From positions 6,627,501 to 6,691,500 of the forward strand of contig NZ_CP047146.1 in assembly GCF_009834125.1 (NCBI RefSeq): 64,000 nucleotides of DNA, read 5' to 3'. The position numbers and the translations under genes were made by a program. This document shows, in pieces, positions 25,603-35,225 of this stretch. This DNA is from Streptomyces sp. GS7 (lineage in GTDB: Bacteria > Actinomycetota > Actinomycetes > Streptomycetales > Streptomycetaceae). The notes under the pieces were generated by a model. That model was not told the DNA's origin. It searched no databases and saw only the letters and a program-made list of their open reading frames with translations. Position 1 is the stretch's first letter. Each line of letters opens with the position of its first letter.

Positions 25603-26733
25603 ATGAAAATGACCGATATATCGCTAAATTGGCTGATTCCAGCCGTTCTGCTGCTGGCCGGTGCCATGGCGACCACCGTTGTCCTGCTGCGCGGGAAACG
25701 CGCCGGGGAAGGCACCGGCGAGGACTCCTGGGAGCGCAGCGAGGAACGACGACGACGCAAGGAAGCCGTCTTCGCCTCGGCTTCCTATCTGCTGCTGTTC
25801 TGCTGCGCCGCGGTGGCCGCGGCGCTCTCCTTCCACGGACTGGTCGGCTTCGGCGTGCAGAACCTCGGCCTCACCGGCGGCTGGGAGTACCTGGTGCCGT
25901 TCGGGCTCGACGGCGCGGCGATGTTCTGCTCCGTACTGGCGGTGCGCGAGGCCAGCCACGGCGACGCGGCGCTCGGCTCCCGGATGCTGGTGTGGACGTT
26001 CGCGGGCGCCGCCGCCTGGTTCAACTGGGTGCACGCGCCGCGCGGCATGGACCACGCGGGCGCACCGCAGTTCTTCGCCGGGATGTCGCTCTCCGCCGCG
26101 GTCCTCTTCGACCGGGCGCTGAAGCAGACCCGCCGGGCGGCGCTGCGCGAGCAGGGCCTGGTGCCCCGCCCGCTCCCGCAGATCCGGATCGTGCGCTGGC
26201 TGCGGGCCCCGCGCGAGACGTTCGCGGCCTGGTCGCTGATGCTGCTGGAGGGCGTACGGACGCTGGACGAGGCGGTCGAGGAAGTCCGCGAGGACAAACG
26301 GGAGAAGGAGCTGAACCGGCTCCGCAGGCGCGAGCAGGGCAAGCTCGACCGGGCCCGCATCAAGGCGCTCAACCGGCAGCACCGCTCCTGGGGCATCGGC
26401 CGCGCCGGCCAGCGCCCGCTGGCGGTGACCGCGGGGCCGCAGACCGCGGCGCAGATGACCGGGAAGGCCGTCGCGGAGACCGGGCGGGAGACGGCGGGCG
26501 CGCACGCCGGCCCGGAATCCGCCATAGCCGACGACCCCATGACACTGCTGCCAGGAGAACCGCCAAAGCGCTCCCGCCGGGCCCTCAAGGCCGTCACCGG
26601 CGCTGACGCCACCGATGCCGCGTCCGGACGGCGGATGACCGTCGATCTCACCGCCGAGGACGACACCCAGGCGCTGCCGCGACTGGACTCGCTGGAAGAG
26701 AAACTCGCCGAGATCGAGCGGCAATTCGGATGA
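25603..26733 (+). CDS. DUF2637 domain membrane protein
   Basis: 376 residues, ATG at 25603 with AAGGGA upstream. Four hydrophobic segments lie in the first ~170 residues (about 9-28, 57-80, 92-115, 128-150), with the 'VPFGLDGAAMFCSVLAVREAS' and 'AAAWFNWVHAPRG' stretches typical of actinobacterial DUF2637 proteins. A long charged cytoplasmic C-terminus follows, with a basic coiled-coil-like part ('EVREDKREKELNRLRRREQG') and an acidic tail. Relatives occur in Streptomyces chromosomes and conjugative elements (SpdB-like), but the biochemical role is unknown. No conjugation genes are nearby, so a plasmid origin is not supported here. Confidence 0.82.
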   Translation: MKMTDISLNWLIPAVLLLAGAMATTVVLLRGKRAGEGTGEDSWERSEERRRRKEAVFASASYLLLFCCAAVAAALSFHGLVGFGVQNLGLTGGWEYLVPFGLDGAAMFCSVLAVREASHGDAALGSRMLVWTFAGAAAWFNWVHAPRGMDHAGAPQFFAGMSLSAAVLFDRALKQTRRAALREQGLVPRPLPQIRIVRWLRAPRETFAAWSLMLLEGVRTLDEAVEEVREDKREKELNRLRRREQGKLDRARIKALNRQHRSWGIGRAGQRPLAVTAGPQTAAQMTGKAVAETGRETAGAHAGPESAIADDPMTLLPGEPPKRSRRALKAVTGADATDAASGRRMTVDLTAEDDTQALPRLDSLEEKLAEIERQFG

Positions 26734-26773
26734 GTGGTGGCGGACCGCGCCGACCGTCACCCCCGGCTCCGCG

Positions 26774-27253
26774 TCAGGCCGGTCCGCCGCCCAACTCGAA
26801 CCACACGCACTTGCCGACGCCCTCGGGCCGGATGCCCCACGCGTCCGCTAAGGAACGCACCAGCATCAGCCCCCGACCTGACGTTCCGTCAGTCGTGGCC
26901 GCCCGCGGCTCCGGACGCCCCGCGGCGAAGTCCCGCACCTCCACCCGTAACCGGTCGGTGACCCGGGCCGTCACCACCGCCCCGCCGTCGGCGTGCACCA
27001 GGGCGTTGGTGACCAGCTCACTGACCAGCAGCGTGGCGACGTCCGCGTCCGCCGCCTCCCTGCCGTCCGGCAGCGCCCACCGCCTCAGCAGCTGACGCAG
27101 CTCCCTGCGCACCTCGCCGACGGCCTTCAGGTCGGCCTGCCGCACCTTGCGTTCCAGCATCCCCGGCGCCCGGGTGGCGACCGCTCCGCCCCCGTTCCTC
27201 CCTGCCGCGTCCTGTCGTCTGTCCCGATCCTCGCGCCGCACAGGCTGACGCAT
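26774..27253 (-). CDS. Anti-sigma-factor-type ATP-binding protein (HATPase_c)
   Basis: 159 residues from ATG at 27253; an in-frame start 6 codons earlier is less likely. It is a single GHKL/HATPase domain of the RsbW/SpoIIAB type. The N box is visible as 'TLLVSELVTNALVHADGG', the G1-like box as 'VEVRDFAAGRPEPR', and the G2-like 'GTSGRGLMLVRSLADAWGI' leads to 'GKCVWFEL'. Such small Streptomyces ATPases act in partner-switching control of sigma factors or anti-anti-sigma proteins. No sigma factor or antagonist is adjacent. It is convergent with the DUF2637 gene (40-nt gap). Confidence 0.85.
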   Translation of the reverse strand: MRQPVRREDRDRRQDAAGRNGGGAVATRAPGMLERKVRQADLKAVGEVRRELRQLLRRWALPDGREAADADVATLLVSELVTNALVHADGGAVVTARVTDRLRVEVRDFAAGRPEPRAATTDGTSGRGLMLVRSLADAWGIRPEGVGKCVWFELGGGPA

Positions 27254-27530
27254 GCTCTCCCCCGCCCCCAACGAACCCTCGGCGCTCTGCCTCGAACAGC
27301 CTCACGGTCAGCATTCCCAACCGGCCCGGCGCCATGCTTCCGCTTGCCGACCGCGAGCGCCGCCGCCGCGTCCGGGCCGCCCCGGACGACTCAGAGGCCA
27401 CAGGCAGCACGGACGGACGCCCCTCGCTCGCCACCGGCCCGCGAGTGGGTATGCCTCCGGTACGCCCGGAGCGCGCCCGGCCCGCGGGCCCGGCGCCGGG
27501 GCGCGTGCCGTACGAGCGTGAGGAGCCGCT

Positions 27531-30500
27531 GTGCACGACGACCGACTGCTGGTGGAGGGGCGCCTGGAGCGGGCGCTGGGACAGTTCATCAGGCCCGCGC
27601 GGTACGCGGCGCGCCGGCCGCTGCGGCTGGAGGTCTGGCACGTTCCAGGAGAACCCCTGCCCGTGGACGAGGCACTGCGGGCCGCGTACGAGCCCTTCGC
27701 GGTCGGGGACGCCTGGGGGCCACCCTGGTCGACGAGCTGGTTCCGGATGGCCGGCGAGGTGCCGCGGGAGTGGGCGGGGCGCCGGGTGGAGGCCGTCATC
27801 GACCCGGGCTTCAGCGGCGACGGACCGGGCTTCCAGGCGGAGGGGCTGGTCCACGACGCCCGCGGCGTCCCGCTCAAGGGCATCCACCCGCGCAACCGGC
27901 ACGTCCCCGTCGCCGCGCCCGCGCAGGGCGGCGAGGAGGTCCGGCTCCTGCTGGAGGCCGCCGCGAACCCGGCCGTACTGCGGGACTTCCGCCCCACCGA
28001 CCTCGGCGACGTGCGCACCTCACCCCGGCATCCCCTCTACCGCTTCGCGTCCGCCGACCTCGCCGTGCTCGACGAGACCGTCTGGCAGCTGGTCCTCGAC
28101 ATCGAGGTGCTGTCCGAGCTGATGCACGAGCTGCCCGTCGACCGGCCCCGCCGGCACGAGATCCTGCGCGCCCTGGAGAACATGCTGGACGCGGTCGATC
28201 TGCACGACGTCGGCGGTACGGCACAGGTCGGGCGGGCGGAGCTGGCCGGCGTACTGGGCGGCCCGGCGCACGCCAGTGCGCACCGCGTCTCGGCCACCGG
28301 GCACGCCCATATCGACTCCGCCTGGCTGTGGCCGCTACGCGAGACGGTCCGCAAGGCCGCCCGGACCTTCGCCAACGTCACCCAACTCGCCTCCGAATAC
28401 CCGGAGTTGGTCTTCGCCTGCTCCCAGGCGCAGCAGTACGCCTGGGTGAAGGAGCACCAGCCGCACATCTGGTCCCGCATCAAGGAGGCGGTGCGCGGGG
28501 GAAACTGGGTGCCGGTGGGATCGATGTGGGTGGAGTCCGACGCCAACATGCCCGGCGGCGAGGCGCTGGCCCGCCAGCTCACCCACGGAAAGCGCTTCTT
28601 CCTGGACGAGTTCGGCGTCGAGACCGAGGAGGTCTGGCTGCCCGACTCCTTCGGCTACACCGCGGCCTTCCCGCAGCTCGCCCGGCTGGCCGGGGCGCGC
28701 TGGTTCCTCACCCAGAAGCTCTCCTGGAACCAGACGGACAAGATGCCGCACCACACCTTCTGGTGGGAGGGCATCGACGGCACCCGGATCTTCACCCACT
28801 TCCCGCCCGTCGACACCTACAACTCCCAGCTGCACGGCCGCGAACTCGCCCACGCGGAACGCAACTTCGCCGACAAGGGTCGCGCCACCCGCTCCCTCGT
28901 CCCGTTCGGCTGGGGCGACGGCGGTGGCGGACCCACCCGCGAGATGCTCGAACGGGCCCGCCGGCTGCGCTCGCTGGAGGGCTCCCCGCGCGTCACGGTC
29001 GAGCCGCCGGCGCGCTTCTTCACGGCCGCCCACGAGGAGTACGGCGCGGCGGCCCCGGTCTGGTCGGGCGAACTGTACCTCCAGTTCCACCGCGGCACCT
29101 ACACCTCGCAGGCGAAGACCAAACAGGGCAACCGGCGGTGCGAACACCTGCTGCGGGAGGCTGAGTTGTGGGCCGCGACGGCGGCGGTCCGATCCGCCGG
29201 AGAGCCCGGCAAGCCCTCGTACGACTACCCGTACGAGGCGCTGGACCGCCTCTGGAAGACCGTGCTCCTGCACCAGTTCCACGACATCCTGCCGGGCTCG
29301 TCGATCGCCTGGGTCCACCGCGAGGCCCGCGCCGCCTACGCGGCGGTGGAGGCGGAGCTGACCGGCCTGATCGAGGAGGCGCTCGGGGCGCTGGCGGCGG
29401 GTCCGGCCGCCGCGGCGGCCGGACCCGCGGTCTTCAACGCCGCGCCGTACGACCGGTACGAGATCATCGAGCCGCCCGACGGCCCGGACGCCGAGGCCGT
29501 CGCCGTCCACGTCCCCGCCCTGGGCTCCGCCCCCCTCCCGCCGCCCTCCGCCGGCGCGCCCTCCCCCGTACGCACCCGCGCCGGCGCCCGCCACTTCACC
29601 CTCGACAACGGTCAACTGCGGGTGGACATCGACGCCGACGGCCTGCTGGCCTCCGTACGCGATCTCGCCACCGGGCGCGAGGTGCTGGCGCCCGGCGCGC
29701 GCGGCAACCTCCTCCAGCTGCACCCCGACCACCCCAACCAGTACGACGCCTGGGACCTCGACCGGCACTACCGCAACCGCCACACCGATCTCACCGACGC
29801 CGACTCCGTCGAGCTGCTCGCGGCCGGCCCGCTCTCCGCCACCGTGCGGGTGACCCGGACCTTCGGCGACTCCCACGTCACCCAGGACCTCACCCTGCGG
29901 GCCGGGTCACGCCGGCTCGACATCACCACCGACATCGACTGGCACGAGTCGGAGAAGGTCCTCAAGGCCGCCTTCCCCCTGGACGTGCACGCCGAACGGT
30001 CCACCGCCGAGATCCAGTTCGGGCATGTGCACCGCCCCACGCACACCAACACCAGCTGGGACGCCGCCCGTTTCGAGATCTGCGCCCACCGCTGGCTGCA
30101 CGTCGCCGAGCCCGGCTACGGCGTGGCCCTCCTCAACGACTCGACCTACGGCCACGACGTCACCCCCACCCCCCATGACCAGGGCCTCGGCACGACCGTA
30201 CGGCTCACCCTGCTGCGCGCCCCGCACAGTCCCGACCCGGAGACCGACCAGGGCGGCCACCGGTTCCGCTACGCGCTGCTCCCCGGCGCCGCGGTCGGCG
30301 AGGCGGTCGCCGAGGGCCTGGCCCTCAACCTGCCCCTGCGGACCGCCACCGCACCCCCCGTCGCTCCGCTCGTCCGCGTCGACCACCCCGCCCTCACCGT
30401 CGAGTCGGTCAAACTCGCCGACGACCGCAGCGGCGATGTGATCGTCCGCCTCTACGAATCCCGCGGCGGTCGCGCGACCGGCACCCTCTCCCCCGGCTTC

Positions 30501-30650
30501 CCCCTCGACCGCGCCGCCGTCACCGACCTGCTGGAACGCCCGCTCCACGACGAGGACGCGGGCCCGGCCTCGGAAATCACCGTCAGCCTGCGCCCGTTCC
30601 AGATCCTGACCCTGCGGCTGCGCCCGCAACGCCGCCGCCCCTCGCCCTGA
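27531..30650 (+). CDS. Alpha-mannosidase, glycoside hydrolase family 38
   Basis: 1039 residues from GTG at 27531, with GAGGAG upstream. GH38 architecture: N-terminal domain, catalytic domain with the zinc-binding 'GHAHIDSAWLWPLRET', 'WLPDSFGYTAAFPQLARLAG' (the Asp is the expected nucleophile) and 'FHDILPGSSIAWVH', a middle helical domain, and beta-rich C-terminal domains ('HRFRYALLPG'). No signal peptide, so it is probably cytosolic. It removes alpha-mannosyl residues from glycans or oligosaccharides, as in mannan or glycoprotein turnover. Full length. No transporter or regulator of sugar use adjoins it. Confidence 0.94.
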   Translation: MHDDRLLVEGRLERALGQFIRPARYAARRPLRLEVWHVPGEPLPVDEALRAAYEPFAVGDAWGPPWSTSWFRMAGEVPREWAGRRVEAVIDPGFSGDGPGFQAEGLVHDARGVPLKGIHPRNRHVPVAAPAQGGEEVRLLLEAAANPAVLRDFRPTDLGDVRTSPRHPLYRFASADLAVLDETVWQLVLDIEVLSELMHELPVDRPRRHEILRALENMLDAVDLHDVGGTAQVGRAELAGVLGGPAHASAHRVSATGHAHIDSAWLWPLRETVRKAARTFANVTQLASEYPELVFACSQAQQYAWVKEHQPHIWSRIKEAVRGGNWVPVGSMWVESDANMPGGEALARQLTHGKRFFLDEFGVETEEVWLPDSFGYTAAFPQLARLAGARWFLTQKLSWNQTDKMPHHTFWWEGIDGTRIFTHFPPVDTYNSQLHGRELAHAERNFADKGRATRSLVPFGWGDGGGGPTREMLERARRLRSLEGSPRVTVEPPARFFTAAHEEYGAAAPVWSGELYLQFHRGTYTSQAKTKQGNRRCEHLLREAELWAATAAVRSAGEPGKPSYDYPYEALDRLWKTVLLHQFHDILPGSSIAWVHREARAAYAAVEAELTGLIEEALGALAAGPAAAAAGPAVFNAAPYDRYEIIEPPDGPDAEAVAVHVPALGSAPLPPPSAGAPSPVRTRAGARHFTLDNGQLRVDIDADGLLASVRDLATGREVLAPGARGNLLQLHPDHPNQYDAWDLDRHYRNRHTDLTDADSVELLAAGPLSATVRVTRTFGDSHVTQDLTLRAGSRRLDITTDIDWHESEKVLKAAFPLDVHAERSTAEIQFGHVHRPTHTNTSWDAARFEICAHRWLHVAEPGYGVALLNDSTYGHDVTPTPHDQGLGTTVRLTLLRAPHSPDPETDQGGHRFRYALLPGAAVGEAVAEGLALNLPLRTATAPPVAPLVRVDHPALTVESVKLADDRSGDVIVRLYESRGGRATGTLSPGFPLDRAAVTDLLERPLHDEDAGPASEITVSLRPFQILTLRLRPQRRRPSP

Positions 30651-30704
30651 CCCCGCCGCGACTCCCCCGCTCCGCTCCTTCAGCTCCCCGACGCCCCGAC
30701 TCCC

Positions 30705-32447
30705 TCACACCCGCGGGATGTTGCGCAGATTGGAGCGGGCCAGCTGCACCATCCGACCCACGCCCCCGGCCAGCACCATCTTTCCCGCCGAGAGCGCGAA
30801 GCCGGACACCATCTCGGCGCTGATCTTCGGCGGGATGGACAGCGCGTTGGGGTCGGTGACGACATCGACCAGCGCCGGACCCCGGTGCCGGAACGCGGCG
30901 CGCAGCGCGCCGCGCAGCTGCCCGGGCTTCTCCACCCGTTCGCCGTGCGCCCCGGCCGCGCGGGCGATGGCGGCGAAGTCGGGGTTGCGGTTGGTCGTGC
31001 CGTACGACGGCAGACCGGAGACCATCATCTCCAACTCCACCATGCCGAGAGAGGAGTTGTTGAACAGCACGACCTTCACCGGCAGGTCGTACTGCACCAG
31101 GGTGAGGAAGTCGCCCATCAGCATGGTGAATCCGCCGTCGCCCGACATCGAGACGACCTGCCGGCCGCGGTCGGGGAACTGGGCCCCGATCGCCTGCGGC
31201 AGCGCGTTCGCCATCGAGCCGTGGGTGAACGAACCGATCACCCGCCGACGGCCGTTGGGGCTGAGGTAGCGGGCCGCCCAGACGTTGCACATGCCCGTGT
31301 CGACGGTGAAGACCGCGTCGTCCGCGGCCTCCTCGTCCAGGACCGACGCGACGTACTCGGGGTGGATCGGCACATGCTTCTCCACCTTGCGGGTGTACGC
31401 CTTGACCACACCTTCCAGCGCGTCCGCGTGCTTCTTCAGCATCCGGTCGAGGAACCTGCGGTCGGTCTTCTCCCGGACCCTGGGGATCAGGCAGCGCAGC
31501 GTCTCGCGGACATCGCCCCAGACGGCGAGGTCGAGCTGGGAGCGCCGGCCGAGGTGCTCCGGCCGGACGTCCACCTGGACGATCGGCACGTCGTCGGGCA
31601 GGAAGGCGTTGTACGGGAAGTCCGTGCCCAGCAGGATCAGCAGATCGCACTCGTGGGTGGCCTCGTAGGCGGCACCGTAGCCGAGCAGCCCGCTCATCCC
31701 GACGTCGTACGGGTTCTCGTACTGGATCCACTCCTTGCCCCGCAGCGCGTGCCCGACCGGGGACTTCACGCGCTCCGCGAACTCCATCACCTCGGCGTGC
31801 GCGCCCGCGGTGCCGCTGCCGCAGAACAGCGTGACCCTGCCGGCCCGGTCGACCAACCGGGCGAGCCGGTCGATCTCGTCGTCACCGGGGCGGACCGAAG
31901 GGCGGCTGGTCACCAGGGCGTGCTCGATCGCACGCTCCGGAGCCGGTTCGGCGGCGATGTCGCCGGGGAGCGAGACGACCGAGACCCTGCTCCGCCCGAT
32001 GGCGTGCTGGATCGCGGTCTGGAGCACCCGCGGCATCTGCCTGCCGCTGGAGATCAGCTCGCTGTAGTGGCTGCACTCGGCGAACAGCCGGTCCGGGTGC
32101 GTCTCCTGGAAGAAGCCGGTGCCGATCTCGCTGGACGGGATGTGCGAGGCGAGGGCCAGTACCGGCGCCATGGAGCGGTGCGCGTCGTAAAGCCCGTTGA
32201 TCAGATGCAGGTTGCCCGGCCCGCAGGACCCGGCGCAGGCCGCCAGCTTCCCGGTGAGCTGCGCCTCCGCCCCGGCGGCGAACGCGGCGGCCTCCTCGTG
32301 CCGGACCTGGATCCAGTCGATGCCCGAGTGCCGGCGGACGGCGTCCACGACCGGGTTCAGGCTGTCCCCGACGACACCGTAGAGCCGCCGTACGCCCGCA
32401 CGTACCAGGATGTCGATGAACTGCTCGGCCACGGTCTGCTTGGGCAT
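30705..32447 (-). CDS. poxB: Pyruvate oxidase / pyruvate dehydrogenase (quinone), ThDP-dependent
   Basis: 580 residues, ATG at 32447. Thiamine-diphosphate enzyme with three domains: N-terminal PYR domain ('GVRRLYGVVGDSLNPVVDAV', the Glu of 'WIQVRHEEAAAFAAGAEA'), central FAD-type domain, and C-terminal PP domain with the ThDP-binding GDG...NN signature ('GDGGFTMLMGDFLTLVQYDL', then 'LFNNSSLGMVELEM'). The overall match is to PoxB, which decarboxylates pyruvate to acetate and CO2 and feeds electrons to the quinone pool at the membrane. The long C-terminus fits the lipid-binding region of PoxB. It is monocistronic and convergent with the mannosidase. Confidence 0.9.
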   Translation of the reverse strand: MPKQTVAEQFIDILVRAGVRRLYGVVGDSLNPVVDAVRRHSGIDWIQVRHEEAAAFAAGAEAQLTGKLAACAGSCGPGNLHLINGLYDAHRSMAPVLALASHIPSSEIGTGFFQETHPDRLFAECSHYSELISSGRQMPRVLQTAIQHAIGRSRVSVVSLPGDIAAEPAPERAIEHALVTSRPSVRPGDDEIDRLARLVDRAGRVTLFCGSGTAGAHAEVMEFAERVKSPVGHALRGKEWIQYENPYDVGMSGLLGYGAAYEATHECDLLILLGTDFPYNAFLPDDVPIVQVDVRPEHLGRRSQLDLAVWGDVRETLRCLIPRVREKTDRRFLDRMLKKHADALEGVVKAYTRKVEKHVPIHPEYVASVLDEEAADDAVFTVDTGMCNVWAARYLSPNGRRRVIGSFTHGSMANALPQAIGAQFPDRGRQVVSMSGDGGFTMLMGDFLTLVQYDLPVKVVLFNNSSLGMVELEMMVSGLPSYGTTNRNPDFAAIARAAGAHGERVEKPGQLRGALRAAFRHRGPALVDVVTDPNALSIPPKISAEMVSGFALSAGKMVLAGGVGRMVQLARSNLRNIPRV

Positions 32448-32507
32448 GTCGGGGAACTCCTCGGGGCGGCTGGGGGGCCTGTCCGACGGGTGTGGGTCGC
32501 GCTTCCA

Positions 32508-34280
32508 TCAACCCATGGGCCGACGGGGTTCGCCTCTGGGACGGGCGGTCGGCGGGGGCTCCACGCCGCCCCGCCGCGCCACGTCGTCCCAGGACTCCCA
32601 GACACCCACCGCCGTGCGGTCCTTCGTGTGGCCCGCGAGGGGTGACTGGGTGGCGGTCAGGAAGTCCGTCAGCCCGGGCGGCCGGGTATCGGACCACCGG
32701 CCGGCGAGTCGGGCGGCGAAGCCGGGGGCGCCGCGCCAGGGGTCCGCCAGGCCGGAGGTGCACAGCAGGAGCGTGTCCCCGGGGCGCGCGAGCGTGGCGC
32801 GGAAGAGGAACGGCTCCGGGCGGCTCGCGGTGCCGGGCTCGTACGGCGCGTGGGAGGCGCGACCGGTGTCGGGGGCGCCGGACGGGCCCGGGGCGGTGGC
32901 CGGCGCGGCGCGGGTGCCGGCTTCCGCCGCCGCGGGCTCCAGGTCCCGCCAGGCGCCGTTGCGCAGCCGGAAGATGCCGCCGGCGCCCACGCCGAAGAAC
33001 ACCCGCGTACGGCAGCCGGGGTCGGCGGGCACCAGGAGGCAGCGCAGGGTGGCCGTGTACTCCTCGGGCGGCAGGCCCAGTTCTGCCGCCCGGCCGCGCA
33101 ACTGCCCGTAGGCGCGGTCGGTGAGGCGCTGGAGTCCCGACGTGAGGGCGTCGCGCCGGTCGGCCCGGATGTCTTCCGCCAACCGGGTGGCGTTGCGGCC
33201 CACCGCGCCGCCGATCCAGGCGCAGGCGTCGCGGGCGGCGCGGTGGGCGTCCTGGCCGGCGGCCGGGAGGCCGGTGGCGACGGCCACCAGCAGCAGCGCG
33301 TCCCGGCCGGTGCCGAAGCGGGCGGTCAGCAGCGCGTCGCGGCGCGGCTCACCGCGCTCGCGGGCTGCGGCACCGCGCTGGGAGACGGCCCGGAGCGTGA
33401 CGGAACCGTATCCGGCACCGTCCAGCACGGTGTCGGGCACCAGTGCGTCGAGGGCGTCCGGGTCGGCGGCGGGGAGTACGAGAGGCGGCTCGGAGGCGGG
33501 CGCGGGTGTCCGCGGTCCGGCGGAGCGGGCGGGTGCCGGAGGCTCCGAGGAGCGGGCGGGGGGCGCGGGTGCTGCTGGGGACGGTGGGTTCTGCGGGGAT
33601 GGCGGCCGGGGGGTGGCGGGGATGCCGTCCGGGGCGGGGGCGCCGGGGCGTCCTGTGGGCGCGAGCGGCGAGGGGCGCGGCCCCGGACCGGTGGCCCGGA
33701 GCGGGATGGGCTGCGACGGCGGGGGCGGAGGCTGGTACTGGGACTGCGGCGGGGGCGCCCCCCGTCGCGTGGGCGGCTCCCACGGCCTCGGCTCCCAGGG
33801 AGTCGGCTCCCAGGGCCGGGGTTCGAAGGGCTTGGGGTCGAACCGCCGGGCATCGGACCGCCGGGCATCGGGCCGCCGGGCATCGGACCGCTGAGGGTCA
33901 ACACGCCGCGGATCGCCGGGCTTTGGTTCTGCGGGCGACGACAGGGGCGACGGGGACGACGGGGGCGCCGCGCCGACCGGAGGCGGTGGCACCACGCGCG
34001 GATCCGGCACACCCGGCACGTCCGGTACGCCGGGCGCATCGGGCACGTCCGGCCGTGGGGCAGCCGGGGGCCGGGCCCGTTCCCGTCCCGCGAGTGCGCG
34101 CAGCGCCGAGGCGACCCGTTCGTCCAGCGTGTCCGGGGCGTCGGACGGGCCCGCGTCCCGCCCGGTGCCGCCGCCCTCGCCGACGTCAGCTCCCTGCGCG
34201 GTGCCGTCGCCGTACAACTCGCGCCACCACCAGTCGTCCGCCCTGCCGCGCCCTGCCCCCTGCCGGTTCATGGACCGCAT
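32508..34280 (-). CDS. Proline-rich protein with degenerate PP2C-like phosphatase domain
   Basis: 590 residues from ATG at 34280 (MRSMNRQG); an ATG three codons later is equally possible and neither has a good ribosome binding site. Residues ~60-290 are disordered and Pro/Arg/Asp-rich, with degenerate repeats (SDARRPDARRSDARRFD, then PFEPRPWEPTPWEPRPWEPP). The C-terminal ~300 residues resemble a PPM/PP2C phosphatase ('YGSVTLRAVSQRGAAARERG', 'LLLVAVATGLPAAGQ', 'GDTLLLCTSGLADPW', 'KDRTAVGVW'). Where active enzymes have a metal-binding DG(M/H)GG, this protein has ATGLPAA, so it is probably not an active phosphatase. A scaffold or decoy role is inference only. Confidence 0.75.
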   Translation of the reverse strand: MRSMNRQGAGRGRADDWWWRELYGDGTAQGADVGEGGGTGRDAGPSDAPDTLDERVASALRALAGRERARPPAAPRPDVPDAPGVPDVPGVPDPRVVPPPPVGAAPPSSPSPLSSPAEPKPGDPRRVDPQRSDARRPDARRSDARRFDPKPFEPRPWEPTPWEPRPWEPPTRRGAPPPQSQYQPPPPPSQPIPLRATGPGPRPSPLAPTGRPGAPAPDGIPATPRPPSPQNPPSPAAPAPPARSSEPPAPARSAGPRTPAPASEPPLVLPAADPDALDALVPDTVLDGAGYGSVTLRAVSQRGAAARERGEPRRDALLTARFGTGRDALLLVAVATGLPAAGQDAHRAARDACAWIGGAVGRNATRLAEDIRADRRDALTSGLQRLTDRAYGQLRGRAAELGLPPEEYTATLRCLLVPADPGCRTRVFFGVGAGGIFRLRNGAWRDLEPAAAEAGTRAAPATAPGPSGAPDTGRASHAPYEPGTASRPEPFLFRATLARPGDTLLLCTSGLADPWRGAPGFAARLAGRWSDTRPPGLTDFLTATQSPLAGHTKDRTAVGVWESWDDVARRGGVEPPPTARPRGEPRRPMG

Positions 34281-34594
34281 TGTCCATGGATGTACACCCT
34301 TGAGACAGGGCGCGAAACGGGCAACCTGCGGGACGGCCCCACCAGCTCCGCACGGGCGGTGCAGAAACGCCCAAGTCGCCTGCCCGTAAAGCTGGTTGAA
34401 GCGAATCGGACAATCCGCGAGCGTCCCGGTGGCGCCGTCGGTACCGGCACGCGCCCGGCGTGCCGTCCCCCGTCCCCCGTGTGCCGGGGAGCGCGTCCCG
34501 CCCCGGTCCGGCAGGCTTGGGCCATGTGGGCCGTCAGGAAGGCCGTGAGAGGGCGCAGCGCGCGAGCCGCCGCCGGGCGTGCGCCGCTCCGGGC

Positions 34595-34626
34595 GCGTAC
34601 GGCCGCCGGCGGTGCCGGCCGTACGC
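34595..34626. promoter_or_regulatory. Long inverted repeat upstream of the DUF456 gene
   Basis: GCGTACGGCC (34595-34604) and GGCCGTACGC (34617-34626), perfect 10-bp arms, 55 nt before the start at 34682. It lies in the 400-bp divergent region 34281-34681, which otherwise shows no gene. Operator or attenuator-like hairpin. Confidence 0.35.
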
Positions 34627-34681
34627 CCGCACGACCCGCGGCCCACCCCGCGCCTGCCCCCGCTGTCCCCGGGACCGTCGT

Positions 34682-35164
34682 ATGAGTGGGTGGCAGTTGG
34701 TCGCCGTCGGGCTCGTCATGCTGCTCGGGGTGTTCGGCGTGCTGGTTCCGGGCATTCCGGGGCCGCTCATCGTGTGGGCCGGTCTGCTGTGGTGGGCGAC
34801 GACCGCGCGGGCCTCGCTGGCGTGGGCGGTGCTGATGGCCGCCACCGCCGTACTGCTCCTCAACCAGGTGCTCACCTGGCTGCTCCCGGCCCGCAGTCTG
34901 CGCGACGCGGGCGCGCCGTACCGCACGCTGTTCCTCGCGGGCGTGGCCGGAATCGCGGGCTTCTTCCTGATCCCGGTCGTCGGCGTCCTGCTCGGCTCCG
35001 TCGGCGGGCTGTACGCCCTCGAACGCGTCCGGCTCGGCAGCCACGGCGACGCCCGCGCCTCCACCCGTACGGCGATGCGCGCCGTGGGGTTGAGCGTGCT
35101 GGTCGAGCTGTTCGCCTGCCTGGTGGTCATGGGTGCCTGGGTGGGGGCACTGATCGCCGGCTGA
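34682..35164 (+). CDS. DUF456 domain membrane protein
   Basis: 160 residues from ATG at 34682. Four to five transmembrane segments. The N-terminal signature 'GVFGVLVPGIPGPLIVWAGL' and the later glycine-rich 'FFLIPVVGVLLGSVGGLYALE' define the DUF456 family of small integral membrane proteins. The function is unknown. No partner gene is evident, and it is convergent with the Ada/AlkA gene. Confidence 0.85.
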   Translation: MSGWQLVAVGLVMLLGVFGVLVPGIPGPLIVWAGLLWWATTARASLAWAVLMAATAVLLLNQVLTWLLPARSLRDAGAPYRTLFLAGVAGIAGFFLIPVVGVLLGSVGGLYALERVRLGSHGDARASTRTAMRAVGLSVLVELFACLVVMGAWVGALIAG

Positions 35165-35225
35165 CCACCCACCGGGCGGCCGGGCTCCGCCACGCCCGCC
35201 CTCCCACCGCGCTCCCCGCCGCCCC

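Noticed and set aside
25603..26733. Integrated conjugative plasmid suggested by the SpdB-like DUF2637 protein
   Set aside because: No integrase, Tra/FtsK-like protein, replication gene or attachment-site duplication was seen nearby.
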